DNA from: Bromus sterilis
Taxonomy: Eukaryota > Streptophyta > Magnoliopsida > Poales > Poaceae
Length of the DNA stretch: 64,000 nucleotides
Direction: 5' to 3'
NCBI GenBank assembly: GCA_950022295.1
Contig: OX465600.1
Location: forward strand, 295,227,782-295,291,781
Below the pieces are notes generated by a model, which saw nothing but the letters and a program-made list of their open reading frames with translations, was not told the origin of the DNA and ran no database searches. Both the position numbers and the translations under genes were made by a program. The first letter of the stretch is position 1. Each line of letters starts with the position of its first letter. This document shows positions 11,392 to 20,834 of this stretch, in pieces.

Positions 11392-12087
11392 CTTGGCCAC
11401 ATAGAAGTTTCGTATCTTCTCATCAGTAGTGAATAGGTTACCTAGCTCGGCGAGTTTTGTCAAGTGTGCTATAGCATCATCATTTTCTCTGCCATAAAAG
11501 GGGTCAGCCTCGACTGTAGATATAAGTGAAAGATCAACAGAGAAATCATAATCAGGATCAATGATGCATATAGGGGATGTGGCAAATTTAGGATCATGAA
11601 TAACTTTGTTCTTCATGGAGTCCTTTTTGAGCAACTCCTTAACAGCACCAGGGTCAGAGTCGACACACTCTCTGAGTTCCCTGCAAAAATCATCATCAAG
11701 AGTAACATAATCATCATCAAGGATTCTCTCCTTGAGTTCATCTAGGCACGGGTAACCAAAGGTTTTGCAGGTAGGAATATAGGTAGTACGGGTCTCGGTC
11801 TTGGATCCTGCTGCAGCCTTAGCAGTCCGAGTTTCAATATAGTAGCCAAGAAAAGTAGTATCATCAAGAGTAGTGGAAGCATCATCAAAAGTATCGGACA
11901 TAGTGACAGACTCATTAGAAGCATCATGTGGAGGTGGTGAAGTAAACTTACTCATAACAGAAGGTGAATCAAGTGTAGCACTAGTGTTCAGAATAGTACC
12001 TTTTCTTGTACGGGATGGTAAGATCGGAACCTTGGGGTCTCCTTTCTTACCCTTAGCGGATGATGTGCAGCAGGAAGGATATTTCAA
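11392..12087 (-). CDS. Gag of element A, N-terminal part
   Basis: The minus-strand frame is open from 12087, with the first ATG at 11955. It runs to the insertion site of solo LTR B. The sequence includes DELKERILDDDY, CIIDPDYDFSVD and AHLTKLAELGNLF, the N-terminal lead-in to the capsid core seen in Triticeae gypsy elements. The stretch FYVAK at the break continues as LFPFSLKE at 9748. Confidence 0.8.
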
Positions 12088-12112
12088 GTAGACTTGTAAA
12101 TATTGCTATGCT

Positions 12113-12129
12113 CCCTGGCAACGGCGCCA
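12113..12129 (-). other. Primer binding site of element A (tRNA-Asp type)
   Basis: The minus strand reads TGGCGCCGTTGCCAGGG, complementary with one mismatch to the 3' end of plant tRNA-Asp (CCCCGGCAACGGCGCCA). It lies 12 bp inside the 5' LTR at 12142, which fixes the element's orientation. Confidence 0.88.
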
Positions 12130-12141
12130 GAAAACACTGCT

Positions 12142-13524
12142 TGATGCCCCACAAACGTAAGGGAACGAGATAGTCTTCTCGTGTTAGTTAACCCAATTTA
12201 TTGATTCGACACACGAGGAGCCAAAGTGTATTTATAAGATTTGACAGTTGAGTTGTCAATTCAACCGCACCTGAAATATACTTGCTTGCAACAAAAGATA
12301 AGTGGTAATAGTAATATGATAGTGATGGTAGCAACAGCAAAAGTAAACAGCAAAAGTAACAACTAATGACCAGCAGGATTGAAAACACTGTAGGCTAGGG
12401 AGATGGATGGTTGGGCGCTGCATGAATGAGAGTGAACATGTAATAGATTCTAACACGGGGCAAGGCACACAGAAAAGCAATGATCATCTAGGCAAATATC
12501 AAACATTAGGCATGTATCCCGTAGGTAGTTGTGCCTGCTTGCAATAAGAACTTGCACAACATATTTTGTCCTACCATCCCGCTACGAACGGGGCCAAAGG
12601 GAACTTATGGAGATTAAGGTGCTCCTGTCAAAGAGCACCGGAACAAAGCAATAAACTCAATGGATACAAGGAATCCTCAAATTATGGACCATCCCCTTTG
12701 GTGTCCCAAGCTGTCACCTTTGGGATCGCCGGTTCCGGACCATAATAGGTGCATACAACTCATAGATAGGATCAAGAACACAAATGTATTCATGAAAACA
12801 CATAGGGTTCAGATCTGAAAACATGGCACTCGGGCCCAAAGTGACAAGCATTAAGAGCAACAAGTTGAAGCAAAGAAGATAAATACCAATCTAGATGATA
12901 GGCAACATGCCCCCAACAATCTGACGAACTATCACATGATCTAACTCATCCAATCCCTACCATCCCCTTTGCCTACAGCAGGGAATTACTCACACATGTG
13001 AAGAGCAGTCATGGAGGAGGGATGGATTGATGATGGTGATGACGATGGCGACGATCTACCCTCTCCGGAGGCCAAATCAGCCTCCAGATTAGCCCTCCCA
13101 AAGAAGAACAGAGGGTGGAGGCGGCTCCGTGATGGAAACTGGAAAAGCGACTTCCCTTTTGGGGTTTTCCCGTCACGAGAATAAATAGGAGTCGAGGTAG
13201 GGCACGAGAGGAGGGGGAGCCTCCCAGGCGACCAGAGGGTGCGGCCCCACCCATGGCCGCGCCAGGGGGGCGCCTGGGGCCCCCAGGACTCCCCTCTGGT
13301 CCCACTTCTGGCATCTGGCTCCTTCGGGTGCGTGGATTTTCTGGTATTTTTCTGGGAATTTTCTGGGATACCTAAAAATCCATTTTCCTGCACACAATAA
13401 AACCATACAGGCAGCTCTGCTGAAAACAGCGTTAGTCCGGGTTAGTTTCGTCCAAATCATGCAAGAATGAGAGCAAAACAATAGCACAAGTGTTTGGAAA
13501 AGTAGATACGTTTGAGGCGTAGCA
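12142..13524 (-). repeat. 5' LTR of element A
   Basis: Near-identical partner of 3064-4447. In the terminal GGCGTATCA a T-to-G change gives GGCGTAGCA at 13516-13524. Confidence 0.9.
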
Positions 13525-13590
13525 GTGGCGCATTACACTGAAGATGCGCCACTAATAAGATTTCCATGTATATGCTTTTCTCTAGTAGTG
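13525..13590 (-). repeat. CACTA right terminus: last subterminal repeats and terminal inverted repeat
   Basis: Contains GTGGCGCATT and GATGCGCCAC, then the terminus ending TCTCTAGTAGTG at 13590, whose complement starts with CACTA. Confidence 0.85.
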
Positions 13591-13929
13591 CGCGGCAGCG
13601 CTCCCGATGGGAGTAGCCCCCGAGGCTACGTTTGATTTGTAGAATCAGGCCTAGGCTGCGAGCTTTTGTCTACCTGGGTTGTCCTTTCTTGTGGCTACTT
13701 AGTTGTTCCAAACTTTTTATTCGGAGCGTGTCAGCGCTCCCGATGGGAGTAGCCCCCGAGTCTTTAGGTGATCATTTTGCGATCAGGTGAAGACTAAGGA
13801 ACTTTTCTGTCTTGCTTTTAAAGCGTGCCTGAATAAATTTTTGTGGCCGTGTAAGCATAATATGTTGACCGTCGAAGGAGGTGCGTTCTAGCCTTCGATT
13901 TCTTTTCTGTGGCGTCGCGTGAGAGAAAG
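13591..13929 (-). other. Spacer of element C with a repeated hairpin motif
   Basis: The phrase GCTCCCGATGGGAGTAGCCC occurs at about 13599 and 13737. Each copy holds the perfect inverted repeat CTCCC-GAT-GGGAG. The same pair occurs in element D near 21204 and 21339. No ORF is supported. Confidence 0.65.
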
Positions 13930-14455
13930 TAGTGTCTCTCGAGGGGGAGTTTGTGCTCGAGCCCCTGAGTGCGTTTAGATAGCGTCGAGTAAGAGAAGAT
14001 AGCGTCTCTCGGGGGAGTTTGTGCTCAAGCCCCCGAGTGTTTTTTACATAGCGTCACGTAAGCGAAGATAGATTCTCTCGGGGGGGGGGGAGCTTGTGCT
14101 CGAGCCCCTGAGTGCTTTTTAGATAGCGTCGCGTAAGCGAAGATAGCGTCTCTCGGGGGGAGTTTGTGCTCGATCCCCCGAGTGCTTTTTAGATAGCGTC
14201 TCTCGGGGGTGGGAGTTTGTGCTCGAGCCCCCGAGTGCTTTTTAGATAGCGTCGCGTAAGCGAAGATAGCGTATCTCGGGGGGAGTTTTGTACTCGAGCC
14301 CCCGAGTGCTTTTTAGATAGCATCGTGTAAGCGAAGATAACATCTCTCGGGGGGAGTTTGTGCTCGAGCCCCCGAGTGCTTTTTAGATAGCGTCGCGTAA
14401 GTGAAGATAGCGTCTCTCGGGGGGAGTTTGTGCTCCAGCCCCCGAGTGCTTTTGT
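13930..14455. repeat. Tandem array of ~70-bp GC-rich hairpin units (element C)
   Basis: At least seven units carry TAGATAGCGTCGCGTAAGCG, then a CTCGGGGG tract, about 15 bp, and CCCCCGAG. CTCGGGGG and CCCCCGAG form an eight-pair stem in most units. The array lies between the integrase stop and the missing 3' LTR. Confidence 0.85.
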
Positions 14456-14554
14456 GTGGTATTATTTGGGCAACACCTTTTATTGCTTGTGAGTTTCTAC
14501 ATGATCTTCCAATCGGTGCTGCTGCTGATACTCCTGCTGGGGCTTATGAGTAGA

Positions 14555-15595
14555 CTATGGGTAGAACAGGCGCAAGTTTTCCAAGTTCCACGGGTTTCCC
14601 ACGTCTTCGTCAGTCTTTGGGTTGTTCAGCATGTATGCGCCTCCTCCTATGACCTCGGAGATTATGAAGGGTCCTTCCCACTGTGGGGCATGTATTAGTC
14701 GCAAGACGAGATCTCCTTTGCGAAAGGTTCTGGTCCATAGGCGACTACTTTGGTATGTGCGTAGTTTTTCCTGGTATCCTTCTGACCTTGCTATGGCTGT
14801 GTCCCTTGCTTCGTCTGCGGTGTATTTATTGTTCTGGAGCGCTTCTTCTGCCTCTTCTTCCTCGTATCCCGAGATTCGGGAAGCTCCAAACTTTAGGTCG
14901 TGCGGTAGTACTGCTTCTGCTCCGTACACCATGAAGAAGGGTGTGTACTGTGTTGAGGTGTTGGGGGTAGTGCGCAAACTCCACATGACTGCGGGTAGTT
15001 CTTCTACCCAGTTGCCTGCAGCTTGTTCAAGTGGTGCGAGGAGCCGCTTTTTTATTCCTCCGCACACTAAACCGTTTGCTTTCTTCACTTGGCCATTGGA
15101 TTGTGGGTGCACGACTAACGCGTACTTGATTTTGATGCCCAGGTCTTGGAAGAAGTTCAGAAATTCTGTTGCTATGTAGTTTGTGCCGTTGTCTGTGATG
15201 ATATTGTGGGGTACGCCGAAACTGAAGATGATGGACTTGATGAAGTTAACTGCTGTGAGGGCTGTTGAGCTTGTGATTGGCACCGCCTCGACCCAGTTAG
15301 TGAACTTGTCTACTGCTACTAATAGATGTGTTCAGCCTCCTTTTGAAGATTTCTTGAGTGGCCCTACCATATCGAGTCCCCAGGTGGCGAATGGCCAGGA
15401 TAGCGGTATGGTTTTGAGTGCTGATGCTAGGGCGTGCGGCCTGCTGGCGAATTTTTGGTAGGCGATGCAACATCGTACGATGTCTTCCAAATTTTTCATT
15501 GCAGTTGGCCAGTAAAACCCTGCGTGGAAGGATTTGACGACGAGTGCGCGACTTCTCACGTGGTGCCCGCAGGTGCCTTCATGGATCTCGGGCAA
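14555..15595 (-). pseudogene. Integrase of element C, inactive
   Basis: The zinc-binding N-terminus appears as HEGTCGHH with CCIAYQ; the second CxxC cysteine is replaced by tyrosine. The core has GLDMVGP (first Asp) and IITDNGTNY (second Asp). The catalytic glutamate in the usual GQVE motif is lysine here (GQVKKANG, codon at 15083-15085). Element D keeps glutamate at this position. A TGA codon near 15329-15331 interrupts the core just before THLLVAVDKF. The C-terminal part (FRKGDLVL, APQWEGPF, GGAYML, NLRLFYP) is present, with a short deletion relative to D around LRLIHAPQW. Integrase normally inserts the cDNA into the host genome. Confidence 0.9.
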
Positions 15596-15751
15596 TAGGG
15601 CCTTGCCTTCTTCCTCCTCGATGCACTTTTGTAGGACCTGAGATATGCTGCGCTTGTAGAGCTGTCCGTTGATTACTGTGAATGCCTTAGATCGTCGGGT
15701 GATGCGTCGGGCTTCTGTGACTTCTTGTGGTAAGGTGCCCTCAATTAAGAA

Positions 15752-16660
15752 TCAAAGGAACGTCTGTGTCCAAGCTGGGCCTTCGGGTGCGGCTGGTTCT
15801 GCTTCTTCGGCTTCTTTGTTGCCTGCATTGTCTGTTGTGTTCGCCGCAGCTACTTTTGCTGGTTCAATTACGTCGTCGTCCTCTGCGACTTCCTCTGGTG
15901 CGGGTGCTTTTATTTTGATTGAACTCTGGCTGATGCTTTCTAGGGAAACACCTGAGGGGATGGGTCCTCGGGTTGATCCAATGTTTGCGAGCTTGTCTGC
16001 TTCTGTGTTATTCGCTCTAGGGATGTAGTTTAGCTCGCAGCCATCGAATCCTCCTTCCAGGGTGTTGTAGAGCTTTTGGTAAGCCATCATGTTTTCTGCG
16101 ACTGCTTCGAAGTCTTTCATTGCCTGCTGGACGAATAGGTTGGAGTCGCCGTAAATGAAGAGGCGAGTGGCACTGCAGGCTTTCGCCATGTGCATGTCAT
16201 GGAGTAGTGCCTCGTATTCTGCTTCGTTGTTTGAGGAATTGCTGAAATTGATCCGAAGTACCCATCTGAGTTTTGCTCCTTTGGGGGATATTAGGACGAC
16301 GCCTGCTCCAGCTCCTTGCTGTCTTTTTGACCCGTCGAAGAACATTGTCCATGAGTTGGACATGTCTGGGGGGCTTGGTGTTTGCACTTCTGCCCACTCG
16401 AACAGGAAGTCTGGGAGTACTTGGGCTTTGATCGCCGTTGGGTGCTTGAATTGTAGATTGCGTGGACTGAGCTCAATGTTCCATTCAGCGACTCTGCCGG
16501 TTGCTCCGAGATTGTTGAGGATGTCCGCGAGTGGTGCGCTGCTCACGATCGTGATGCGGTGCTCGTCGAAGTAGTGTGTTACTTTCCTTGAAGCCATGAT
16601 GATGGCGTATACGAGCTTCTGGTAGTGCCGGTACCGCTGTTGAGATTTTTTGAGGAGCAT
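15752..16660 (-). pseudogene. RNase H region of element C
   Basis: The RT connection (SQQRYRHYQKLVYAII) is followed by an RNase H1-type domain with its four acidic positions: FFDGSK, NNEAEYEALL, YGDSNLFVQQ and NTEADKLANI. This domain removes the RNA strand during reverse transcription. The frame is separated from RT by a TAG codon (PIY-stop-LS, about 16664-16666), where related proteins have tyrosine. The end (to 15752) includes an acidic, alanine-rich linker towards integrase. Confidence 0.85.
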
Positions 16661-16666
16661 ACTTAG

Positions 16667-17812
16667 CTAGTAGATTGGCTTTTGGATGCTCAGGATTTTT
16701 ACTTCCTCCATGCGCTCGACGACGAGCGCCGTGCTGACTACGCTGCTGCGTGCTGCTATGTAGAGGTAGAGTGGTTCTTGCTCCATGGGCACCGCCAGGA
16801 TTGGTGGTGTCGAGAGGGTCTTCTTTAGGTCTGCGAATGCGTTGCGGGCTTCCTCAGTCCACTCGAATTTTTCTCCTTTTCTCAGCAGCTGGTAGAATGG
16901 TAGGGTCCTTTCTCCCAGCCTCCTGATGAAGCGGCTCAGTGCTGCGAGTTTTCCTGTGAGTTGTTGTACGCCCCGGATGTTGGCTGGTTCTTGCATCTTG
17001 GCGATTTCTTGGACTTTTTTGGGGTTTGCTTCGACTCCTCGAGCAGAGACCATGTACCCGAGTAATTTTCCGGCTGGGACGCCGAACACACACTTCTTTG
17101 GGTTGAGCTTGATTCTGTATTTGTTGAGCGCGGCGAAGGTTTCTCGGAGGTCGTCAAGTAGTGTGCCTGCGCTGTGTGTTTTGATGACGATGTTGTCGAC
17201 GTAGACTTGGACGTTTCTGCCGATTTGATCTCTCAGGTATGCTTGCATCATCCGTTGGTATGTGGCTCCGGCATTTTTCAATCCGAAGGGCATTGTTTTG
17301 TAGCAGAATTCTCCATAGGGGGTGATGAACGAGGTGTGTTCTTCGTCTTCTTCTTTCATCCTGATTTGATTGTATCTGAGTAGGCGTCAAGGAAAGATAG
17401 GAGGTCGCATCCTGCTATGGAGTCGATTATCTAGTCTATCCTTGGCAGGGGGAAGTGGTCCTTCGGGCAGTGTTTGTTGAGGGGACCGTAGTCGACGCAC
17501 ATCCATAGTACGTCGGTTTCCTTTTTGGGTACCAAGACTGGGTTTGCGATCCATGTGGCCTTCTTCGTCTCTCGAATGAATTGTGCGTCGAGTAGTCGGT
17601 TAATCTCTTCTTCAATGGCTCTGCGCTTTGGTTCTGAGAATCGACGCTACGCTTGTTTTACTGGTTTGGTGTTTGGACATATATGCGGCGTGTGTTCTGC
17701 AAACTCTCGTGGTATTCCGGGTATGTCGGTCGGGCACCAGGCGAAAATTTTCCACTCTTGGTGGAGGAAAACCATGAGGGAGGCTTCTTGTTCTTCTGGG
17801 AGGTGCGCGTAG
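16667..17812 (-). pseudogene. Reverse transcriptase of element C, inactive
   Basis: Recognised in order: IEEEINRLLDAQFIRE, WIANPVLVPKK, MCVDYGPLNKHCPKD, PLPRID, LLSFLDAYS, then TMPFGLKNAGATYQRMM, VQVYVDNIVIKT and LGYMVSARG. The catalytic YxDD box reads YVDN (Asn codon at 17192-17194), which should abolish polymerase activity. There is a TAG at 17431-17433 where the family has glutamine (PRIDQI), another TAG near 17646, and a frameshift near 17360-17375 between LDAYS and NQIRMKEED. Confidence 0.9.
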
Positions 17813-17814
17813 AT

Positions 17815-18627
17815 TCAGACCATCTTGTCCTGGTACATTGGGTGAACTTGGTGGGTGACTGTGTCGATGTCGACGCTGAAGTCTCGTTTGAATTCTTTTG
17901 ACTCACTTATGCTTGCTAGTGGAAATATGCTTCTGTCTGTTGCCATGGCTATCTGTTCGAGCTGTTGCTGGGCTCCAAACGTGTCAGAAACTTCATGAAA
18001 GTCGCGGTCGCACTGGTCTGATTTGATGAAGCTTCCATTGACCGTGATGACCCCTGAGGGTCCTGGCATCTTTAACTTGAGGTATGTTTAGTGCGGAACT
18101 GCCATGAATTGTGTGAATGCGGGTCGTCCTAGTATGGCGTGGTATTGGGACTGCCAGTCGAGTACTTCAAACTCAAGAACTTTTCTTGCGAAGTTGCCCT
18201 TGTTGCCGAAGATGACATCGAGCTCGATTGCTCCGAGGGAGGTGGCTGCTTCTCCTGGGACTACACCGCAGATTGAGACGCCTGATTTCTTCCAAACTGA
18301 CCGTGGGATCAGCATCTTGTGCAGGGTGCTAGTGAAGATTATGTTTAAGCTGCTGCCTCTGTCCATGAAGATTTTTTCCTTGTTGTAGCCACCGATCTGA
18401 GCATTGAGTACCAGTGGTGCGTGTCCTGGTCTTGGAATTGCAGTTGGGTGATCTCTTTGCGAGAAGGTGATGCTGGTTTCTGCGCCATATAGCTGGTAGA
18501 TTTCTGCTGTTTGGAAGCTCTCGGCTTCTCGGGTCTGCAGTGTATGGGCGTTCTGTTTTCCTTTGGAGGATCGTCCTTCTTGGATCATGCAGACTCGTCC
18601 GTGGGATGTGGGGTATTGCTCTTCCAT
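17815..18627 (-). pseudogene. Aspartic protease and linker of element C
   Basis: The motif FMDRGSSLNIIF holds the retropepsin D-x-G-S-S, and HAILGRPAF is the second conserved motif. Upstream, ITFSQRDHP and GHAPLVLNAQIGG match the Tat-type protease lead-in. A stop near 18088 (VPH-stop) interrupts the usual VPHxxYLKLKMPGP run, which continues as MPGPSGVITVNG. The linker then runs towards RT. Confidence 0.82.
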
Positions 18628-18689
18628 ATTTGGTGCTGGCGACTGCTCCGTTCCTCTGGTCCGTTTGGCTTCGCACTGCTTCTCCTCCT

Positions 18690-19388
18690 TAAGGTTGTTG
18701 GAGAGTTCGGTGAATAGGCGACATTATCTTAGGGCGTGGCTTGCTCGAAGGCGTCCCCAGTCGTCCTAGAAACAATGGATTGTACACGGTCCGTCTAGTT
18801 GATCTTTGGCTGAGAGCTTGCTTGAACCGGCATGCCTTCTTCTTCGCAGGACTTGGAACGACTGCGAGAGGTCTTCTGAGCGGGAGTGGAACCTTGGGTC
18901 GAGTTCTATTCCGTCGTTGATCGAGTGATTCCGGATGAATTTGGCGAATTCGTCTGGCCTTCGATCTGGATCGTAGTATTCGCCGGTCTGGGTTTCGGAG
19001 TCGTTGTTTTGTCCTGCGGCGGGGGTCCGGGTGGCGGCGGGTCTTCGAGTGGCTGGCGGGGCTTGTGTCACATGTTGCGACTCCTGGAGTGGTGTTCCAG
19101 AGCGGAGTTCTTGTGCTAGTTCCAGCGTCCTGATTGGCTTTGCGGTCGTGGCTTGTGCTCGACTTCTGCATCGCCGAGTTCTTTTCCGTCGATGACGTCT
19201 TTGGCAGTCGCCGAAATATTGGACTTGGTTCAGCTGTGGGCCGAGCGATTCTGGTGGAGCGATGGAGAGGTTTGCGATGAATTTGAATTCCTCGAGTGGG
19301 CTGGATCTTGTTCGAGTCCTTGAGTTGCGAGGTCCCCACGGGATTCCTCGAGATGGGACCGCCGAGATCTTGATTCCAACCTGTGTAG
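18690..19388 (-). pseudogene. Gag remnant of element C
   Basis: Minus-strand frames after the primer site encode an Arg/Pro/Thr-rich N-terminus, then GEYYDPDRRPDEFAKFIRNH and DQLDGPCTIHCF. A separate frame near the end holds RASHALR and CRLFTELSNNL. The last two are typical of the end of Tat-type gag. The capsid core (the W-Y and FY.GL motifs) that should lie between them is not seen, so an internal deletion is likely. No intact gag frame exists. Confidence 0.65.
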
Positions 19389-19407
19389 TCCCCACGGTCG
19401 GCGCCAA
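19389..19407 (-). other. Primer binding site of element C
   Basis: The minus strand reads TTGGCGCCGACCGTGGGGAC, starting one base inside the LTR end at 19409. This is the Tat-type primer site (usual form TTGGCGCCGTCTGTGGGGA) with a few changes. It differs from the tRNA-Asp sites of the other elements here. Confidence 0.82.
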
Positions 19408-19622
19408 TTGACGAGGATCGGCCTCGGCAAATCCCATGGTCAGGGACCCTGGGTTAGAACGTAGAGAGAACAGGTTGGCGATACTCGTCGGCTAACAGGA
19501 GAAGCACTTCCTGCTCGATAATATTATGCGAGGGGGCGATTAAAGTGGGAGTCTAGGCGAGTTCACGCAAGACTAGAGGTGATGATTGTATATTGGATGT
19601 CCTGAGACGCCCCTTCCCAGCC

Positions 19623-19630
19623 TTTATATA
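19623..19630 (-). promoter_or_regulatory. Sense TATA box of the C/D LTR
   Basis: The minus strand reads TATATAAAGG in the middle of the LTR, the expected place for the U3 promoter. It would drive genomic transcription towards gag and pol of C. Confidence 0.65.
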
Positions 19631-20183
19631 CTAGGCTAGGTCTCGGAGAGTCCGTCTCAGGTTTAGAGAGGTGCTTGCCTAATTCTATCCTTGCCTTAAA
19701 CGCCAAGTCATGACTTCCATATTGATTGTGGACTCCAACGTCGGTGCTTGGAGCGGGCCAATCATGGGCCTGCCGAAGCTTCCAACGGCCCTCCCGTCCT
19801 TGTATGCACCAGGTATCCTCGCATGCAAGAGTCGTGGGGTCTCTCCCTCGTCAAGCGACTTCTCTTGAATCAATCCTTTCTGAGTTGCCGTAATGTCAGG
19901 TGTTTGTAATGATGCCCTTGGTGACATGCTTGATGACGGAGGCTGGCTTGTGAATCGTCACATCGCCTACTTGGCCATAATGGCGTTCTGCGTTGCTGCG
20001 GCCCTTTGGGTTTCCGATGCGTTTATGGGAAACATGCGAGGTTTAATGTCTCCTTTAAATATTTGTTTGGATGCGAAGAGGCATCCTGTCTTGGACCCCG
20101 TATCGTCATGCGATCCGGTCTGAATTTAATGATGGCGTCGTTTAGACTTCTGCGTGTTTTCCTTTCTTTCCCCTGGGTTGTGC

Positions 20184-20193
20184 TATAAATATA
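20184..20193 (+). promoter_or_regulatory. Possible antisense TATA box at the LTR edge
   Basis: TATAAATATA on the plus strand lies 25-34 bp before the LTR boundary at 20218 and about 70 bp before the ATG of the antisense ORF at 20259. The spacing suits a start site at the LTR edge and a 40-50-nt leader. The call rests on sequence and spacing only. Confidence 0.5.
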
Positions 20194-20218
20194 TGTTGTT
20201 ATTTTCCTGGGCTCGACA

Positions 20219-20253
20219 TCTGTTCTTCTCCCATCTCTTCCTTCTCCTTCTTC
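20219..20253 (-). other. Polypurine tract of element D
   Basis: The plus strand is an almost pure pyrimidine run (TTCTTCTCCCATCTCTTCC and onward). Its complement is a purine tract directly before the TG of the LTR, the primer for plus-strand DNA synthesis. Confidence 0.75.
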
Positions 20254-20258
20254 ATGAT

Positions 20259-20834
20259 ATGGCGCCCAAGCGTGGTGGCGGCGAGGTTGGCCGAGGTCGG
20301 GGCCGATGCGGTCGTGGTGGCCGTACATCTCGCTCTTCTTATTTGTAGGAGGGTGTCTGGCGTTATGACTTTCTTCTGCTTGTTCTTGGCCGGACCGCTA
20401 CTTGGATTCCTCTTCCATTTTCCTTTGCTTCCATTGTTTCCGAGCTCAATTTGAGGGGTATTTGGCTCCGGCTTCAGGGGTGTTCTCGATTACCTCTATG
20501 GGTTGAGCTTGAGGTTGATAGCTCTTTCTTGGTTTTCTTGGGGCCTGGTTGGAGGTCGTTTTCTCGCCGACTGAATTTACGCGCTGGGGATAGCCTTTGC
20601 TGTCAGTTTGATGGCGAAGATACTCTCATCGTTCGTGCGTTTGATGCCGGTGGGAATCTTCTGGATCCATACTGGGAGGAAACAAGAAGTGACAGTTCTA
20701 GCGGGTCGAGAGGCACTTCGACTACTTCTCCCGTGGCTTCGTCTTCCGCCGACTCCTTGGCTGGTGGTGCTTGCTCTTCTAGTTCTAAGGAGAGCTCGGA
20801 CATCAAGCCATCAGCCAAGCGGGTGTGCCGGTAG
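20259..20834 (+). pseudogene. Antisense ORF with a B3-like DNA-binding domain, one in-frame stop
   Basis: This plus-strand frame runs opposite to pol of element D and lies between its spacer and 3' LTR. It starts at the ATG at 20259 and ends with TAG at 20832-20834, about 190 codons. One in-frame TAG at 20346-20348 (codon 30) interrupts it. Residues 1-27 are basic and RG-rich (RGGGEVGRGRGR). Residues about 45-135 resemble a plant B3 domain: IPLPFSFASI, GIWLRLQG, LWVELEV, FLGPGWRSFSRR, LRAGDSLCCQFDG, then LIVRAFDAGG. A serine/acidic tail follows and the end is basic (KPSAKRVCR), perhaps a nuclear signal. Antisense ORFs are known in Tat-lineage elements; the B3 likeness is my own reading of the motif pattern. 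An ATG 5 bp upstream (20254) opens a different, unsupported frame. Confidence 0.62.

Larger units (their letters stand above)
3064..13524 (-). mobile_element. LTR retrotransposon A (gypsy-type, lacks RT/integrase), nested in the CACTA
   Basis: Two LTRs of about 1.38 kb (3064-4447 and 12142-13524) flank an internal region. On the minus strand this reads primer binding site, gag, protease and an Athila-like ORF, then a polypurine tract. LTRs run TGATACGCC to GGGCATCA. The flanking 5-mers are GAGGC (3059-3063) and GTGGC (13525-13529), a target duplication with one mismatch. No reverse transcriptase, RNase H or integrase motif was found, so the element could not move alone. Solo LTR B interrupts its gag. 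The layout resembles large non-autonomous Triticeae gypsy families, but I cannot assign a family name with confidence. Confidence 0.88.
1..13590 (-). mobile_element. CACTA (En/Spm-type) DNA transposon, right part, split by element A
   Basis: A minus-strand TNP2-type transposase remnant lies at 1-2076, a subterminal repeat region follows at 2745-3058, and a terminus reading TCTCTAGTAGTG on the plus strand ends at 13590. The complement of that terminus begins CACTACTAGAGA, the CACTA terminal signature. The subterminal motif GGTGGCGCAT and its complement ATGCGCCACC occur on both sides of element A (3064-13524), which shows that the two parts are one transposon. The left end lies outside the window, so the 3-bp target duplication cannot be checked; the three bases after the right end are CGC. 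The sequence beyond 13590 aligns with the spacer of gypsy element D, so the transposon inserted into element C. Confidence 0.88.
13591..19408 (-). mobile_element. Internal region of gypsy element C (Tat-like), truncated at its 3' end by the CACTA
   Basis: On the minus strand the order is primer binding site, gag remnant, protease, RT, RNase H, integrase, then a spacer with GC-rich hairpin repeats. This is the gypsy order. Protein motifs and the long spacer after integrase fit the Tat lineage. The 5' LTR is at 19409-20218. The 3' end is missing because the CACTA element inserted in the spacer. The coding region has stops, a frameshift, and altered catalytic residues in RT and integrase, so the copy is dead. 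It is closely related to element D, which starts on the other side of the LTR. Confidence 0.87.
19409..20218 (-). repeat. Single 810-bp LTR shared by elements C and D
   Basis: The minus strand starts TGTCGAGCCC and ends GATCCTCGTCA; the ends are near-inverted (TGTCGAG/TGACGAG). The primer site of C follows one end. A polypurine tract (complement of 20219-20253), preceded by the D spacer, abuts the other. It therefore serves as the 3' LTR of D and the 5' LTR of C. Confidence 0.82.

Noticed and set aside
12113..12129. tRNA-Asp 3'-end sequence as a tRNA gene (also at 24256, 38536, 57345)
   Set aside because: Only the 3' 17-18 nt are present and each lies next to an LTR; these are primer binding sites.
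13930..14455. Hairpin repeat array as a CRISPR-like or integron-like structure
   Set aside because: No unique spacers and no associated genes; it follows a gypsy integrase and recurs at the same place in element D.
20254..20454. Plus-strand ORF starting at the ATG at 20254
   Set aside because: A different frame from the B3-like ORF, hydrophobic by chance, and ends early; the ATG at 20259 opens the frame that holds the domain-like sequence.
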